A stretch of 64,000 bases of DNA from Malaya genurostris. Its lineage: Eukaryota; Arthropoda; Insecta; Diptera; Culicidae. A program made the position numbers and the translations under genes. The notes under the pieces were generated by a model. It ran no database searches. It was given only the letters and a program-made list of their open reading frames with translations, and was not told where the DNA came from. Where the stretch lies: positions 165,947,547-166,011,546 of the forward strand of contig NC_080571.1 in NCBI RefSeq assembly GCF_030247185.1, in the 5' to 3' direction. Positions 21,751 through 33,074 of the stretch are shown piece by piece. Position 1 is the stretch's first letter. Each line of letters begins with the position of its first letter.

Positions 21751-22356
21751 GTGGATATTCACAAAGCTACCTGGAGATCACCTGACCAACAAACCGAAAA
21801 CCAAATCGACCACGTTTTGATCGACGGAAAATTTTTCTCGAACATCAACAATGTTCGCACCTACCGCAGTGCGAATATAGATTCGGACCACTACTTGGTT
21901 GCTGTATGCATGCGCTCAAAACTTTCGACGGTGGCTACCAAACGTCGGAGCCGAACGTCGCGGTTTAACATCGCGCGGCTTCGGGATGCTGGAGTAGCTC
22001 GACGAGAGCAAACGAGGAGCGATACAGACAGGCGCGGAACCGACTAAACTCGGTATCCCGTAGAAAAAAGCGCCAACAGGAAGACCGAGATCGCGAAGCA
22101 AAAAAACACGGTGGTGATGCACTAGTGAAAGCACTGCACTGGGTCGTTACCAAGATCTGGGAGAACGAGATTTTACCGGAGGAATGGATAGAAGGAATCA
22201 TGTGTCCCATCTACAAAAAGAGCGACAAGCTAGATTGCTGCAATTACCGCGCGATCCCTCTGCTGCACACCACCTACAAGGTACTCTCAAAATTTCTCGT
22301 GCCGTCGACTTTCACCGATTGCAAACGAATTCGTGGAACAATATCAGGCAGGATTT
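21751..22356 (+). pseudogene. RTE-type ORF2, endonuclease C-terminus and RT fingers (unit 1)
   Basis: The endonuclease end reads DIHKATWRSPDQQTENQIDH, HVLIDGKFF and ANIDSDHYLVAV; the SDH is the conserved catalytic motif. After an internal deletion with frameshift at about 22050-22125 come RT fingers: ALHWVVTKIWENEILPEEW, GIMCPIYKKSDKLDCCNYR, LLHTTYKVLSKFL. The coding sequence is cut at 22356, exactly where the gypsy LTR begins (target ATTT), and resumes at 37436. The intact protein would be an endonuclease-reverse transcriptase. Confidence 0.85.
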
Positions 22357-24154
22357 TATAACTGGTCAGCTTACTGCCCCGTCAATAGGTAGGTGATTTA
22401 TGCGCCACTCTCTGGTTGAGAGATCACCCGCCAATTCTTGTTTGCCCGGCTTGAGACCTTAAAGGGGAAGGTTCATTCTATCCCTAATCAGGGAAGGGAA
22501 GCGAGCTAGCTGACTCAAACGGCTCTTGAAACGGAGAAAGGATCTAACCGCAACCTGAGATCTCCCGCGCGCTCAACGCAATCGTCTATGCCGGGGAAAT
22601 TATCATCATAGGTAAACCTCGGAATCCTCAATCTAGGCGGAGGAGCAGAAAGATTCGGGATTCGTTCGGATCGATTTCGGAGTCGACCTCTCCAGTAAAC
22701 AAACAATCAACAATCTAGAACGCCAAACGCTAACATGAAATTACTTCTCCAGCAAACTAAAGACGGGACGACTTCCTTCTACGCTTTCCGCGGTCTTGCA
22801 TTCATGCCTAGGCCTAGTCTTAGTCCCTTTCCTTTCTCTTTTCCACATTCATCTCCTACATGTATCTACTGTACGGAATCTCCGTGATCACTAAGATGCT
22901 TTGTTTCGTGTGTCTCGTGTGCTGATTCACTGCGGCTGGCAGCCGTTGCTTATAAAGGGTTCACTTAAATATATCGAGGGTAGTGACCCTAGTTTGAGTC
23001 ACATGCGCATGGACATTCACAAACAGAACGTGCAAATTGTTTTACTCACGACCTAGGTTTTACGTGGTTCTGCGGATGGCGGTAACGACGGATGACATTA
23101 GTTTCTCCTTCTGCTACTGCTGTGTGCGACCGCCTTCGATCACATCGAACCGGCGCTGAAGTCCTTACCGCAGATTCGCACGGCGTGGTACGAACGCCGC
23201 AAATTCCGGCCGTAACCGAAATGAAAGTTGTCGACGATGACGTGATTGCTGGTCTGTCCTTCTAAGGGTGCGATGATGATGTCAGCGACCCTCTTCCGGC
23301 CACATGTACCGCCGGGAAAACTTTGCGAGCTGACGGTGGGGTCAGAAATTGTCTCTAACTAGATTTGGTGGTGTGCCAGACGTCGGACCGTTGCGAATCC
23401 TTTTGACTTTTGTTCCACACACGACACTGCCTACGCTAACTGCCACTGTATCGACAATATAAGCTATCTGTTTGGGAAAGGAAAACTAAACTTTAGCTAA
23501 CTGCGTGAAGTCTTTTCATGTTACTTATAACCTGATCAAACACACCACGTCGCGAATAACAAATTACGGACAACTCCTGCCTCTTCCACTAGTCAGACCA
23601 AAGTGAGAAATCGAGGTCTGGAAATCCTCAGACTACCCGGGCATTTGGTAATTAATTAATTGCGTTTAAACGCACGGAAACCCAAATTTCAGCAATGGTT
23701 ATCCCCTTCTAGCGAACCGTCTTAACCATACTAACCAGATCCCCCTCGCGTATTAAAGCGAAACGAACATTTTCCCACACATTTAGCCAAGGGTCAGTGG
23801 CCGCATTCGGCTGTAAAGCTATTATCATGTGAACGAGAGTGTCACAGAAGCTATTATCATGTAAACGAGAGAGTCACAGAAGCTATTATCATGTCCGCGA
23901 GTGAGTCACCGAATCACGAAGCGCCAGTGCCATGGGTAATTCAGTTGGGTGTTATAGCAAACCTTCCATTGAATGCAGTTCATTTGCGGTGCTTCAAGTT
24001 GTTGATTTGCGTCGGATAATTTATGAGATAAATAATCGATAAATTAGATATTACTTATGACATTCATTTAATATTTTGGTACTGACGATAAACTAACTAA
24101 ATATTTTTACAGATAAGTCTGCAATAACTATTTTACGAATATGTACTTGTTACA
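22357..24154 (-). repeat. Gypsy LTR, copy 1 (3' LTR of duplicated unit 1)
   Basis: 1798 bp. On the element's (minus) strand it starts TGTAACAAGTAC and ends GACCAGTTATA. It is preceded on that strand by a polypurine tract. The minus strand holds TATA-like CTTTATAAGC (22949-22958 region) with TCAGCA about 30 bp downstream, a plausible core promoter. Relative to the right LTR it lacks about 110 bp and about 29 bp but shows few substitutions. Confidence 0.85.
23817..23912. repeat. Three 32-bp tandem units inside the LTR
   Basis: Units at 23817-23848, 23849-23880 and 23881-23912 share AGCTATTATCATGT. The same triplet occurs at 27583-27678 and 37098-37193 in the other LTRs. On the element strand it lies upstream of the TATA-like box, so it could be an enhancer; this is inference from position only. 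Confidence 0.85.
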
Positions 24155-24166
24155 TCATTCCCCACT
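24155..24166 (-). other. Polypurine tract next to 3' LTR (unit 1)
   Basis: The minus strand reads AGTGGGGAATGA immediately before the LTR start TGTAAC. Such a tract primes plus-strand DNA synthesis and fixes the element's orientation. Repeated at 27921-27932 in unit 2. Confidence 0.75.
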
Positions 24167-25516
24167 AAATTTACGAAAATTTGATTTTCGTCGAAATCAG
24201 GGATTGAGATAGCAAATCAAATTTTCGTAGGTCCCATTTGCGTCATATACGAAAATTGTATTCAAAATTCGGGGTCATATAAGGTCATCGCCGGTTGATT
24301 ACGGCTTGTTCTCTATTTCCCAGAGCTTTATTAAACAAACAAAGTCTGCTACTGACTATCAACGACATTCGTCTCCAGTCTCCAGCGAAATTTTACTAAC
24401 AACTCCACAATATATGACGCCAACCATAATTAACGTACGATAGAGAGAAGAGAAAAGAAAGGCTTTCCAAGAAAAATATTTAGGCGATCTACTGCTTTTG
24501 GCGGTTGATAACAGATGAATCCATTCACACATGTCACTCATTCAAACTCTTTCATTCTCATATTTAACGCGTACTACACAAAAACATGCTTCAACTCGAA
24601 GGTGTCGTCACACCTTGAGTAAGCACACAAATAAACTGGAATTATGTCTTCTACACCAGGACGCACCGATTAACGAAGACGAAATTCACGAAAGGACTCA
24701 TTTACATGAGTCTATAAACTAATAGGTCCATTTTCGTCCCCTATTCGCCACGTAGTGAGGCTCGAGGGTCAAAATGTCCCTACAAAATAACTCTGTTCCT
24801 ATTCGCAATTTACGCCACAAGAAAAACTTCTGCGATATATGTGTATTGCAACCTTGGAACGAAACTGTGCTTCTTAAAAGAATTTTTAAACACCGGAATA
24901 ACTCCGACAACAAAATTCTCCAAGAGAAATATTAGTACAAAACTAACTCATTCATACCCCCCATACGCACTAGAATCCATCTCTGACATTCACGTCAACT
25001 GTTAGATTGCTATATATCACTCACACTTATTCATCTGTACCTTCTACTGTAAACGTCAAAGTGAAAAAAAAATGATCGGATGCACGTGAACGTCGCGAAA
25101 TATTTAGTGAAATTCGATTGCGAAACTGGCCAAATCTATTGGAAGGATAATTATAGGAGCCTCTGGAGCTCTTCGGAACGTGCGACGCGAGGAGAGTTTC
25201 GATGGAATATCAAGAAAATATGAAGTATTGCTATGAGAGCACAGGGACATCAAGACAAGATATGTTGGTAAAATTTGTAATTCTTTTGATTTTTGTTTAC
25301 TATTCACATCTACCCTGGAGTAGTGCAGGTTTCACTATGGCAATTCAAACGCGCCTGCTGTGTGCTCAAACCTTGTGCTCCTGTTACTTCCATAAATTAA
25401 ATTCATGTCAAAAAGCGTTTTTTGAGTTAAATCAAAATAGTGCATTATCGTAAACATCATCATCAGCATCAACCCTCTTGAAGTAACACAAAATCTTTTG
25501 TCACTCTAATCACTAT

Positions 25517-26122
25517 GTGGATATTCACAAAGCTACCTGGAGATCACCTGACCAACAAACCGAAAACCAAATCGACCACGTTTTGATCGACGGAAAATTT
25601 TTCTCGAACATCAACAATGTTCGCACCTACCGCAGTGCGAATATAGATTCGGACCACTACTTGGTTGCTGTATGCATGCGCTCAAAACTTTCGACGGTGG
25701 CTACCAAACGTCGGAGCCGAACGTCGCGGTTTAACATCGCGCGGCTTCGGGATGCTGGAGTAGCTCGACGAGAGCAAACGAGGAGCGATACAGACAGGCG
25801 CGGAACCGACTAAACTCGGTATCCCGTAGAAAAAAGCGCCAACAGGAAGACCGAGATCGCGAAGCAAAAAAACACGGTGGTGATGCACTAGTGAAAGCAC
25901 TGCACTGGGTCGTTACCAAGATCTGGGAGAACGAGATTTTACCGGAGGAATGGATAGAAGGAATCATGTGTCCCATCTACAAAAAGAGCGACAAGCTAGA
26001 TTGCTGCAATTACCGCGCGATCCCTCTGCTGCACACCACCTACAAGGTACTCTCAAAATTTCTCGTGCCGTCGACTTTCACCGATTGCAAACGAATTCGT
26101 GGAACAATATCAGGCAGGATTT
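25517..26122 (+). pseudogene. RTE-type ORF2, endonuclease C-terminus and RT fingers (unit 2)
   Basis: Identical in translation to 21751-22356, including the frameshift and internal deletion. This shows that the damage predates the tandem duplication. It ends at the ATTT target before the LTR at 26123. Confidence 0.85.
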
Positions 26123-27920
26123 TATAACTGGTCAGCTTACTGCCCCGTCAATAGGTAGGTGATTTATGCGCCACTCTCTGGTTGAGAGATCACCCGCCAA
26201 TTCTTGTTTGCCCGGCTTGAGACCTTAAAGGGGAAGGTTCATTCTATCCCTAATCAGGGAAGGGAAGCGAGCTAGCTGACTCAAACGGCTCTTGAAACGG
26301 AGAAAGGATCTAACCGCAACCTGAGATCTCCCGCGCGCTCAACGCAATCGTCTATGCCGGGGAAATTATCATCATAGGTAAACCTCGGAATCCTCAATCT
26401 AGGCGGAGGAGCAGAAAGATTCGGGATTCGTTCGGATCGATTTCGGAGTCGACCTCTCCAGTAAACAAACAATCAACAATCTAGAACGCCAAACGCTAAC
26501 ATGAAATTACTTCTCCAGCAAACTAAAGACGGGACGACTTCCTTCTACGCTTTCCGCGGTCTTGCATTCATGCCTAGGCCTAGTCTTAGTCCCTTTCCTT
26601 TCTCTTTTCCACATTCATCTCCTACATGTATCTACTGTACGGAATCTCCGTGATCACTAAGATGCTTTGTTTCGTGTGTCTCGTGTGCTGATTCACTGCG
26701 GCTGGCAGCCGTTGCTTATAAAGGGTTCACTTAAATATATCGAGGGTAGTGACCCTAGTTTGAGTCACATGCGCATGGACATTCACAAACAGAACGTGCA
26801 AATTGTTTTACTCACGACCTAGGTTTTACGTGGTTCTGCGGATGGCGGTAACGACGGATGACATTAGTTTCTCCTTCTGCTACTGCTGTGTGCGACCGCC
26901 TTCGATCACATCGAACCGGCGCTGAAGTCCTTACCGCAGATTCGCACGGCGTGGTACGAACGCCGCAAATTCCGGCCGTAACCGAAATGAAAGTTGTCGA
27001 CGATGACGTGATTGCTGGTCTGTCCTTCTAAGGGTGCGATGATGATGTCAGCGACCCTCTTCCGGCCACATGTACCGCCGGGAAAACTTTGCGAGCTGAC
27101 GGTGGGGTCAGAAATTGTCTCTAACTAGATTTGGTGGTGTGCCAGACGTCGGACCGTTGCGAATCCTTTTGACTTTTGTTCCACACACGACACTGCCTAC
27201 GCTAACTGCCACTGTATCGACAATATAAGCTATCTGTTTGGGAAAGGAAAACTAAACTTTAGCTAACTGCGTGAAGTCTTTTCATGTTACTTATAACCTG
27301 ATCAAACACACCACGTCGCGAATAACAAATTACGGACAACTCCTGCCTCTTCCACTAGTCAGACCAAAGTGAGAAATCGAGGTCTGGAAATCCTCAGACT
27401 ACCCGGGCATTTGGTAATTAATTAATTGCGTTTAAACGCACGGAAACCCAAATTTCAGCAATGGTTATCCCCTTCTAGCGAACCGTCTTAACCATACTAA
27501 CCAGATCCCCCTCGCGTATTAAAGCGAAACGAACATTTTCCCACACATTTAGCCAAGGGTCAGTGGCCGCATTCGGCTGTAAAGCTATTATCATGTGAAC
27601 GAGAGTGTCACAGAAGCTATTATCATGTAAACGAGAGAGTCACAGAAGCTATTATCATGTCCGCGAGTGAGTCACCGAATCACGAAGCGCCAGTGCCATG
27701 GGTAATTCAGTTGGGTGTTATAGCAAACCTTCCATTGAATGCAGTTCATTTGCGGTGCTTCAAGTTGTTGATTTGCGTCGGATAATTTATGAGATAAATA
27801 ATCGATAAATTAGATATTACTTATGACATTCATTTAATATTTTGGTACTGACGATAAACTAACTAAATATTTTTACAGATAAGTCTGCAATAACTATTTT
27901 ACGAATATGTACTTGTTACA
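26123..27920 (-). repeat. Gypsy LTR, copy 2 (3' LTR proper)
   Basis: 1798 bp, the same as copy 1 at an offset of 3766. It adjoins the polypurine tract (27921-27932) and the element's 3' region, and its outer edge carries ATTT. Confidence 0.85.
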
Positions 27921-28965
27921 TCATTCCCCACTAAATTTACGAAAATTTGATTTTCGTCGAAATCAGGGATTGAGATAGCAAATCAAATTTTCGTAGGTCC
28001 CATTTGCGTCATATACGAAAATTGTATTCAAAATTCGGGGTCATATAAGGTCATCGCCGGTTGATTACGGCTTGTTCTCTATTTCCCAGAGCTTTATTAA
28101 ACAAACAAAGTCTGCTACTGACTATCAACGACATTCGTCTCCAGTCTCCAGCGAAATTTTACTAACAACTCCACAATATATGACGCCAACCATAATTAAC
28201 GTACGATAGAGAGAAGAGAAAAGAAAGGCTTTCCAAGAAAAATATTTAGGCGATCTACTGCTTTTGGCGGTTGATAACAGATGAATCCATTCACACATGT
28301 CACTCATTCAAACTCTTTCATTCTCATATTTAACGCGTACTACACAAAAACATGCTTCAACTCGAAGGTGTCGTCACACCTTGAGTAAGCACACAAATAA
28401 ACTGGAATTATGTCTTCTACACCAGGACGCACCGATTAACGAAGACGAAATTCACGAAAGGACTCATTTACATGAGTCTATAAACTAATAGGTCCATTTT
28501 CGTCCCCTATTCGCCACGTAGTGAGGCTCGAGGGTCAAAATGTCCCTACAAAATAACTCTGTTCCTATTCGCAATTTACGCCACAAGAAAAACTTCTGCG
28601 ATATATGTGTATTGCAACCTTGGAACGAAACTGTGCTTCTTAAAAGAATTTTTAAACACCGGAATAACTCCGACAACAAAATTCTCCAAGAGAAATATTA
28701 GTACAAAACTAACTCATTCATACCCCCCATACGCACTAGAATCCATCTCTGACATTCACGTCAACTGTTAGATTGCTATATATCACTCACACTTATTCAT
28801 CTGTACCTTCTACTGTAAACGTCAAAGTGAAAAAAAAATGATCGGATGCACGTGAACGTCGCGAAATATTTAGTGAAATTCGATTGCGAAACTGGCCAAA
28901 TCTATTGGAAGGATAATTATAGGAGCCTCTGGAGCTCTTCGGAACGTGCGACGCGAGGAGAGTTA

Positions 28966-29967
28966 ATATATTTTTATTCGTTCTTCTATCCGATGTAAAG
29001 GTTGGTTTTCTTTTATTTTTTTCTTTTAGTCATTGCTCTAGCCAGAAGAGCTGTTGGATGGAGGTGGTTTTTTGTGAGTAGATAGCCGGATCGAGCGAAA
29101 ATATCGGAAGAAGGACGAAATCTAAGTCCAAATCCCCACATTGTTTTGTTTACAATGTCTTCAGGACAAGGTGGATGCTTTTTTTTATTGCTAACGGCGA
29201 GACTGGTGCTGTTGATGTGGATCTGAGGCAGCTAAAAATAATTGCATGCGATTTGCGTTTGGTTGCTGAAGCTGTAAATGCTGATTTTGGAGGGCAATAA
29301 TTTGCCACTCCGCCGACCGCTTATGTAACGTCAATTATGAATAGTTGGATAGGACGTATAGAAAACCCACGAGAAATTTCATCTAACTAGCATAACTACA
29401 CACGGATATCTCGCACTAACAGAGAAGAAGTTTGAGATAAATATTTTATATACACATCTAATACTATTTTTTTTTAACCAGGTACACGAAGGCAACCCTA
29501 TATACATCAAATATTCCTTCTGAAGGAAAGAAGTATGCGACTATTTACAACGGTTGAAATGAGGTTGGCAAGTATCCCCTCATAAGGAAGGAAGTATGCG
29601 TTTTTTTTTCGACCAACGATGGAAAATCGTAAGTCTTATAACTAGAACTAATCACTAATTTAGAATAGATACTAATATTATAATAAGGGTTAGGCAGCTA
29701 GGTACCCATCACATACTAACTATATTTACAAATATTTACATTGTTCATGTTGTATGAATAAACTTTCGCGTTCGCGTATTTCTTTACGACTGTTGGTTTA
29801 GAACCAATGTTTCCGTATCTTCTCTATCACAGAGCTCGCGGTTGTCCCCTACGGTTCTGATACCATTTCGGTACCAGGTGTTTGCCCTATTTGATGTTCT
29901 ATTTTTTTCGTTTAGTTTGTGGTTACTCCAAACGGAGGTTCATAGCTTGAGCACATAGGTAACCTTC
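28966..29967 (-). other. Gypsy 3' region between integrase and duplicated end
   Basis: No long frame on either strand. Together with 27921-28965, about 2 kb separates the integrase stop from the polypurine tract, which is long enough to have held an envelope-like frame. I see no signal peptide, furin-like site or membrane segment, so an env gene is not supported. Two similar phrases (GAAGTATGCG near 29530 and 29590) stand out. Confidence 0.5.
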
Positions 29968-30744
29968 TCACCGAGGACTATGTAGTTTTTTCAAACGGTT
30001 TGCGAAGTAAACCCCTAGTCTTTTCCCCAACGTGTCTTCTAGTTCATATGTATTGGAACCAAGGACTTTCCGAACTATAGCCGGTTCGTACTTCGGGGCC
30101 AACTTTTTACAGAACCCTTTTCCCTTGTCTGAAAGGTCGAACGTCTGTTTCAGTACCTTCTCCCCTACACCGTAAGAAGCACAATTTGTATTGGACCGAA
30201 GGTTGTATGTCTTCGCATATCGTTTGTAGGCTGTCGTCAGGTTGGATCTGATTTCTTCGAACAGTTTTTTTCTTCTATCCGACACAGTGTTGTCCTCTTC
30301 CTTGTTCGGTTGGTAGTTGTCTCGTATCCAGCTGTACTCTCTGCCATCCGAGATTTTGTTTCGACCGAACACGACAAAATAAGGGTTATATTTAGTGGAA
30401 TCATGCACCGCGTTTCGAATCGCATCAGCGATCTCTTGGATGTCGTCTGCCCAATGACGATGGTCCTTCTTCAGTGTGGCGCGAATGGTCGTGGTAATTA
30501 CCCGATTTACTCTTTCGGTGTTGTTCACCTGTGGGTAGTAAGCCGGTGTTAACCAGTGCGACACGTGGTAAACTTCCAGTAGCTTTTTAAAAACTTTCGA
30601 CACAAATTGTGAACCATTGTCGGTTAAGAGAATCTCCGGAACGCCGAACAGACGAAAAATCATGTTCTCGACAAATTCTACTAAAGAACTTGCTTTTGCT
30701 TCGCGAAACGGTTGGACTAGTACAAATCGTTCATCTTGGGCCAA
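29968..30744 (-). pseudogene. Gypsy integrase, lacking zinc finger end and first catalytic aspartate
   Basis: The frame contains FGVPEILLTDNGSQFVSKVF (second catalytic aspartate) and AYYPQVNNTERVNRVI (catalytic glutamate), followed by a C-terminal domain with KLAPKYEPAIVRKVLGSNTY, a GPY/F-like module, and ends KKLHSPR. At its start, ERFVLVQPFREAKAS is fused to the end of the pol frame just after HFYWPKM. The CC half of the HHCC zinc finger and the core with the first aspartate are therefore missing. An intact integrase inserts the element's DNA into chromosomes; this one lacks a catalytic residue and its target-binding finger. Confidence 0.85.
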
Positions 30745-32489
30745 TAAAAGTGTTGCTTTAGGGAGGCTAATGTTTTTTCAAAGCCGAAGTGGGCTTTATC
30801 ATGTTCGTTACGGATTATTTCTTCTCTTTTATCCTTAGCCGGATAATATTTCCAGGAAAACCGTGGATCGCACTGCCGCGTTTTCGATCGTACGTATCGA
30901 AAAACCTTTCCATCGATCGCTCTCATGTCGCTAAATGCTGCTGGGTTGTTTTGAATGTTTTCTAATAAATCTGTATATTCTGGATCTTGCTGGTGGAGTT
31001 GAATTGTTTCTATTGCAATTGCACGCGAAAGACAGTCAGCGAGGATATTGCTTTTCCCTTTTCGATACTCGAGCTCAAAGTCGTAGGCCTGGATCCGAAG
31101 GGCCCATCGTAATAATTTCGAGTTTCCCGTTTCTGTTCCCACGTTAAATAGCCAGAGTAAACTCCTAGCATCAGTTACGACTCTAAATCTGGTGCCTTCC
31201 ACATAGTGGCGGAAATGTTGAATTGCTGACAAAACTCCCAAGCATTCTTTTTCGACGGCTGAATATCTGCGCTGTGTGCGGTTCAACTTTTTACTAAAGT
31301 AACTAATTACCCGAGTCGCCCCGTTTTGTTCTTGTACTAGGGCCGCGCCCACAGCTCGATCGGATGCGTCCGATTCAATGGTGAACGTTTTTGTGAAATC
31401 AGGGTTACCCAGAATTGGAGCCGACGTAAGGATGGACTTTAACTCGTTGAAACTGTCTTCAGCTTCTTTCGTCCAAACGAAGCGCTTATTGTCTTTTGTC
31501 AGCAGATCGGTAATGGGTGCCGTGATTCTACTGTAATCGCGTATAAATCGCTGGTAGAAACCAGCCAATCCCATAAGTCTGCGGATTTCTTGCTGTGTTT
31601 TTGGTCGAGCGTAATCTAAAATAGGTTGAATTCGCGATTTATCTATTGCAACCCCATTCTCGTTGAGTAGGTACCCCAAGTACATTACTTGTTTTCGACA
31701 AAACCTGGACTTGTCCAGTGAGATCGTTAACCCTGCCTTTCGCAGTCTTTCTGCTACTATCTTCAAGAGGTTAAGGTGTTCTTCAAATGTCTCCGATGCG
31801 ATTACGATGTCATCCAGATAAACAAATACTCGGGGTTCCAAGTCGAACCCGATCACTTTCGCCATTAACCGAGACATGGTAAATGGTGCATTCACGAGCC
31901 CAAACGGTAGTACCTTAAATCGGAAGACACCTTGTGCCGTGCGAAATGCTGTTAGATTGCGACTCTCCTCTTTCAGTGGAATCTGAAAGTAGGCGTCTTT
32001 GAGGTCAATTACACTGAAGAATCTTGCCTTACCCAATCGACGAAATATGTCCTGCATATTTCTCATTGGGTAAGAATCCTTTACGGTCAATTTGTTAATT
32101 TTCCTCGAATCTAGACACACTCGCACCTTCCCATTTTTCTTGAGTACCGGTACTAAAGGGTTCGTCCACTCAGAGTAGCACTCTTCGATGGCGTCAAGTT
32201 TCTTGAAGCGTTCCACTTCTTCATCGATTGCCTTTTGTACATACGGCGAAGACTTGTACATGGGAGGGTTTCGTGGTGTCGCCCCGTCTTTCAGCGTAAT
32301 CTCGTGCTTGATGAGATTTGTTCTTCCCAACTTCCTCGTACCCATCAGTTCAAAACCCTTTATAGTTTCTGTCAGGCATTTGTGTTGTTCCCTAGTCAAG
32401 GCATGCTCTGTTTCGATTGTATCGAGGTTCGGTGTTGATTCCGTTGGTCCTTCATATACGGGGATATCTAGTGTATCGTCATCTTCCGG
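30717..32489 (-). CDS. Gypsy pol: reverse transcriptase and RNase H (and start of integrase)
   Basis: A long clean frame. RT motifs in order: VPVLKKNGKVRVCLDSRKIN, FFSVIDLKDAYFQIPL (motif A), LPFGLVNAPFTMSRLM, FVYLDDIVIAS (YLDD catalytic box), VMYLGYLLNENGVAIDKS. RNase H follows with FTIESDASDRAVGAAL, SAVEKECLGVL and RVVTDARSLLWLF, i.e. the D-E-D set. The tail HFGFEKTLASLKQHFYWPKM is the HH half of the integrase zinc finger, after which a deletion causes the stop at 30717. The first methionine after the upstream stop is at 32399, but the frame is open to 32489 and is in phase with the protease frame, separated by one TAG. The RT looks catalytically complete by motif. Confidence 0.9.
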   Translation of the reverse strand, partial: PEDDDTLDIPVYEGPTESTPNLDTIETEHALTREQHKCLTETIKGFELMGTRKLGRTNLIKHEITLKDGATPRNPPMYKSSPYVQKAIDEEVERFKKLDAIEECYSEWTNPLVPVLKKNGKVRVCLDSRKINKLTVKDSYPMRNMQDIFRRLGKARFFSVIDLKDAYFQIPLKEESRNLTAFRTAQGVFRFKVLPFGLVNAPFTMSRLMAKVIGFDLEPRVFVYLDDIVIASETFEEHLNLLKIVAERLRKAGLTISLDKSRFCRKQVMYLGYLLNENGVAIDKSRIQPILDYARPKTQQEIRRLMGLAGFYQRFIRDYSRITAPITDLLTKDNKRFVWTKEAEDSFNELKSILTSAPILGNPDFTKTFTIESDASDRAVGAALVQEQNGATRVISYFSKKLNRTQRRYSAVEKECLGVLSAIQHFRHYVEGTRFRVVTDARSLLWLFNVGTETGNSKLLRWALRIQAYDFELEYRKGKSNILADCLSRAIAIETIQLHQQDPEYTDLLENIQNNPAAFSDMRAIDGKVFRYVRSKTRQCDPRFSWKYYPAKDKREEIIRNEHDKAHFGFEKTLASLKQHFYWPKMNDLY

Positions 32490-33074
32490 CTATTTAGAGT
32501 GTGTTAGGTCCTCGGATGGTTCTACCGTGAAACATAACCGTTCATTAACGCGCTCGTTGATGGTTTCGATTTCTACTGGTCCGTGTTCTAAATCTATCAT
32601 TGGTTTGATTTGGAAGGCTTCCCAGAAATCAGCTCCCAGAATCAGTTCTCTGGAGATTTCAGGTACTACGATTGTCGGAATTACCCTGGTCCGATTTTTA
32701 TAGGTATATGGGATGTTGGCGTATCCTAGGCACTCATAATTGGTACCATCTGCAGTAGATACCCTAATAGACGCAGGCTGTATCTTTAACCCATACCGTT
32801 CCACGACATTTAGAGAGTTCAAAACGCTTACTCCTGCTCCTGAGTCTGATAATGCTTCCAATTTTGTGTCAAAAATGCCTACTTTAATGTGGGGACATTT
32901 TCCTACCGAAATTTTTATATGGTGGACTTGTAATAACGGATTATAATTTAATTTTGCATTGTTTCGATTTGGAATCCTTTTCGTCGTCGGGATGCTTGGA
33001 TTCCCAAATGTACACCCCTCTACTCGTTTCCCGGACCCTCGTCTACTGTTCTTGTCACTGCGGGTGTCCCACAA
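32490..33074 (-). CDS. Gypsy protease region of pol
   Basis: The frame overlaps the end of gag in the -1 phase and contains LEALSDSGAGVSVLNSL, the aspartic-protease active-site loop (DSG in place of the more common DTG), and ELILGADFWEAF, the typical ILG hydrophobic flap-side motif. It ends at a TAG (32490-32492) and pol continues in the same phase beyond it. The protease would process Gag and Gag-Pol. Entry is presumably by -1 frameshifting at 33026-33032, not by an independent start. Confidence 0.85.
   Translation of the reverse strand: MWDTRSDKNSRRGSGKRVEGCTFGNPSIPTTKRIPNRNNAKLNYNPLLQVHHIKISVGKCPHIKVGIFDTKLEALSDSGAGVSVLNSLNVVERYGLKIQPASIRVSTADGTNYECLGYANIPYTYKNRTRVIPTIVVPEISRELILGADFWEAFQIKPMIDLEHGPVEIETINERVNERLCFTVEPSEDLTHSK

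Larger units (their letters stand above)
21434..25199. repeat. Tandem duplication unit 1 (3766 bp)
   Basis: Matches 25200-28965 at a constant offset of 3766. Every open frame in the two units has the same translated sequence, and all stretches I compared by eye were identical. The unit contains unassigned RTE-flank sequence (21434-21750), RTE ORF2 fragments, a complete gypsy LTR and 1045 bp of gypsy 3' sequence. Its junction with unit 2 (GAGAGTTTCGATGG) shows about 2 bp of microhomology (TT). Confidence 0.9.
25200..28965. repeat. Tandem duplication unit 2 (3766 bp)
   Basis: Second copy of 21434-25199. Its right end (GAGAGTTAATATATTTTT) runs on into the rest of the gypsy element, so this is the unit that continues the original insertion. 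Unit 1 ends instead by joining unit 2. Confidence 0.9.

Noticed and set aside
23817..23912. CRISPR array
   Set aside because: Units are directly tandem without spacers, and the genome is eukaryotic.
27921..29967. Envelope gene of the gypsy element
   Set aside because: Space would allow it, but no long frame, signal peptide, cleavage site or membrane segment is visible.
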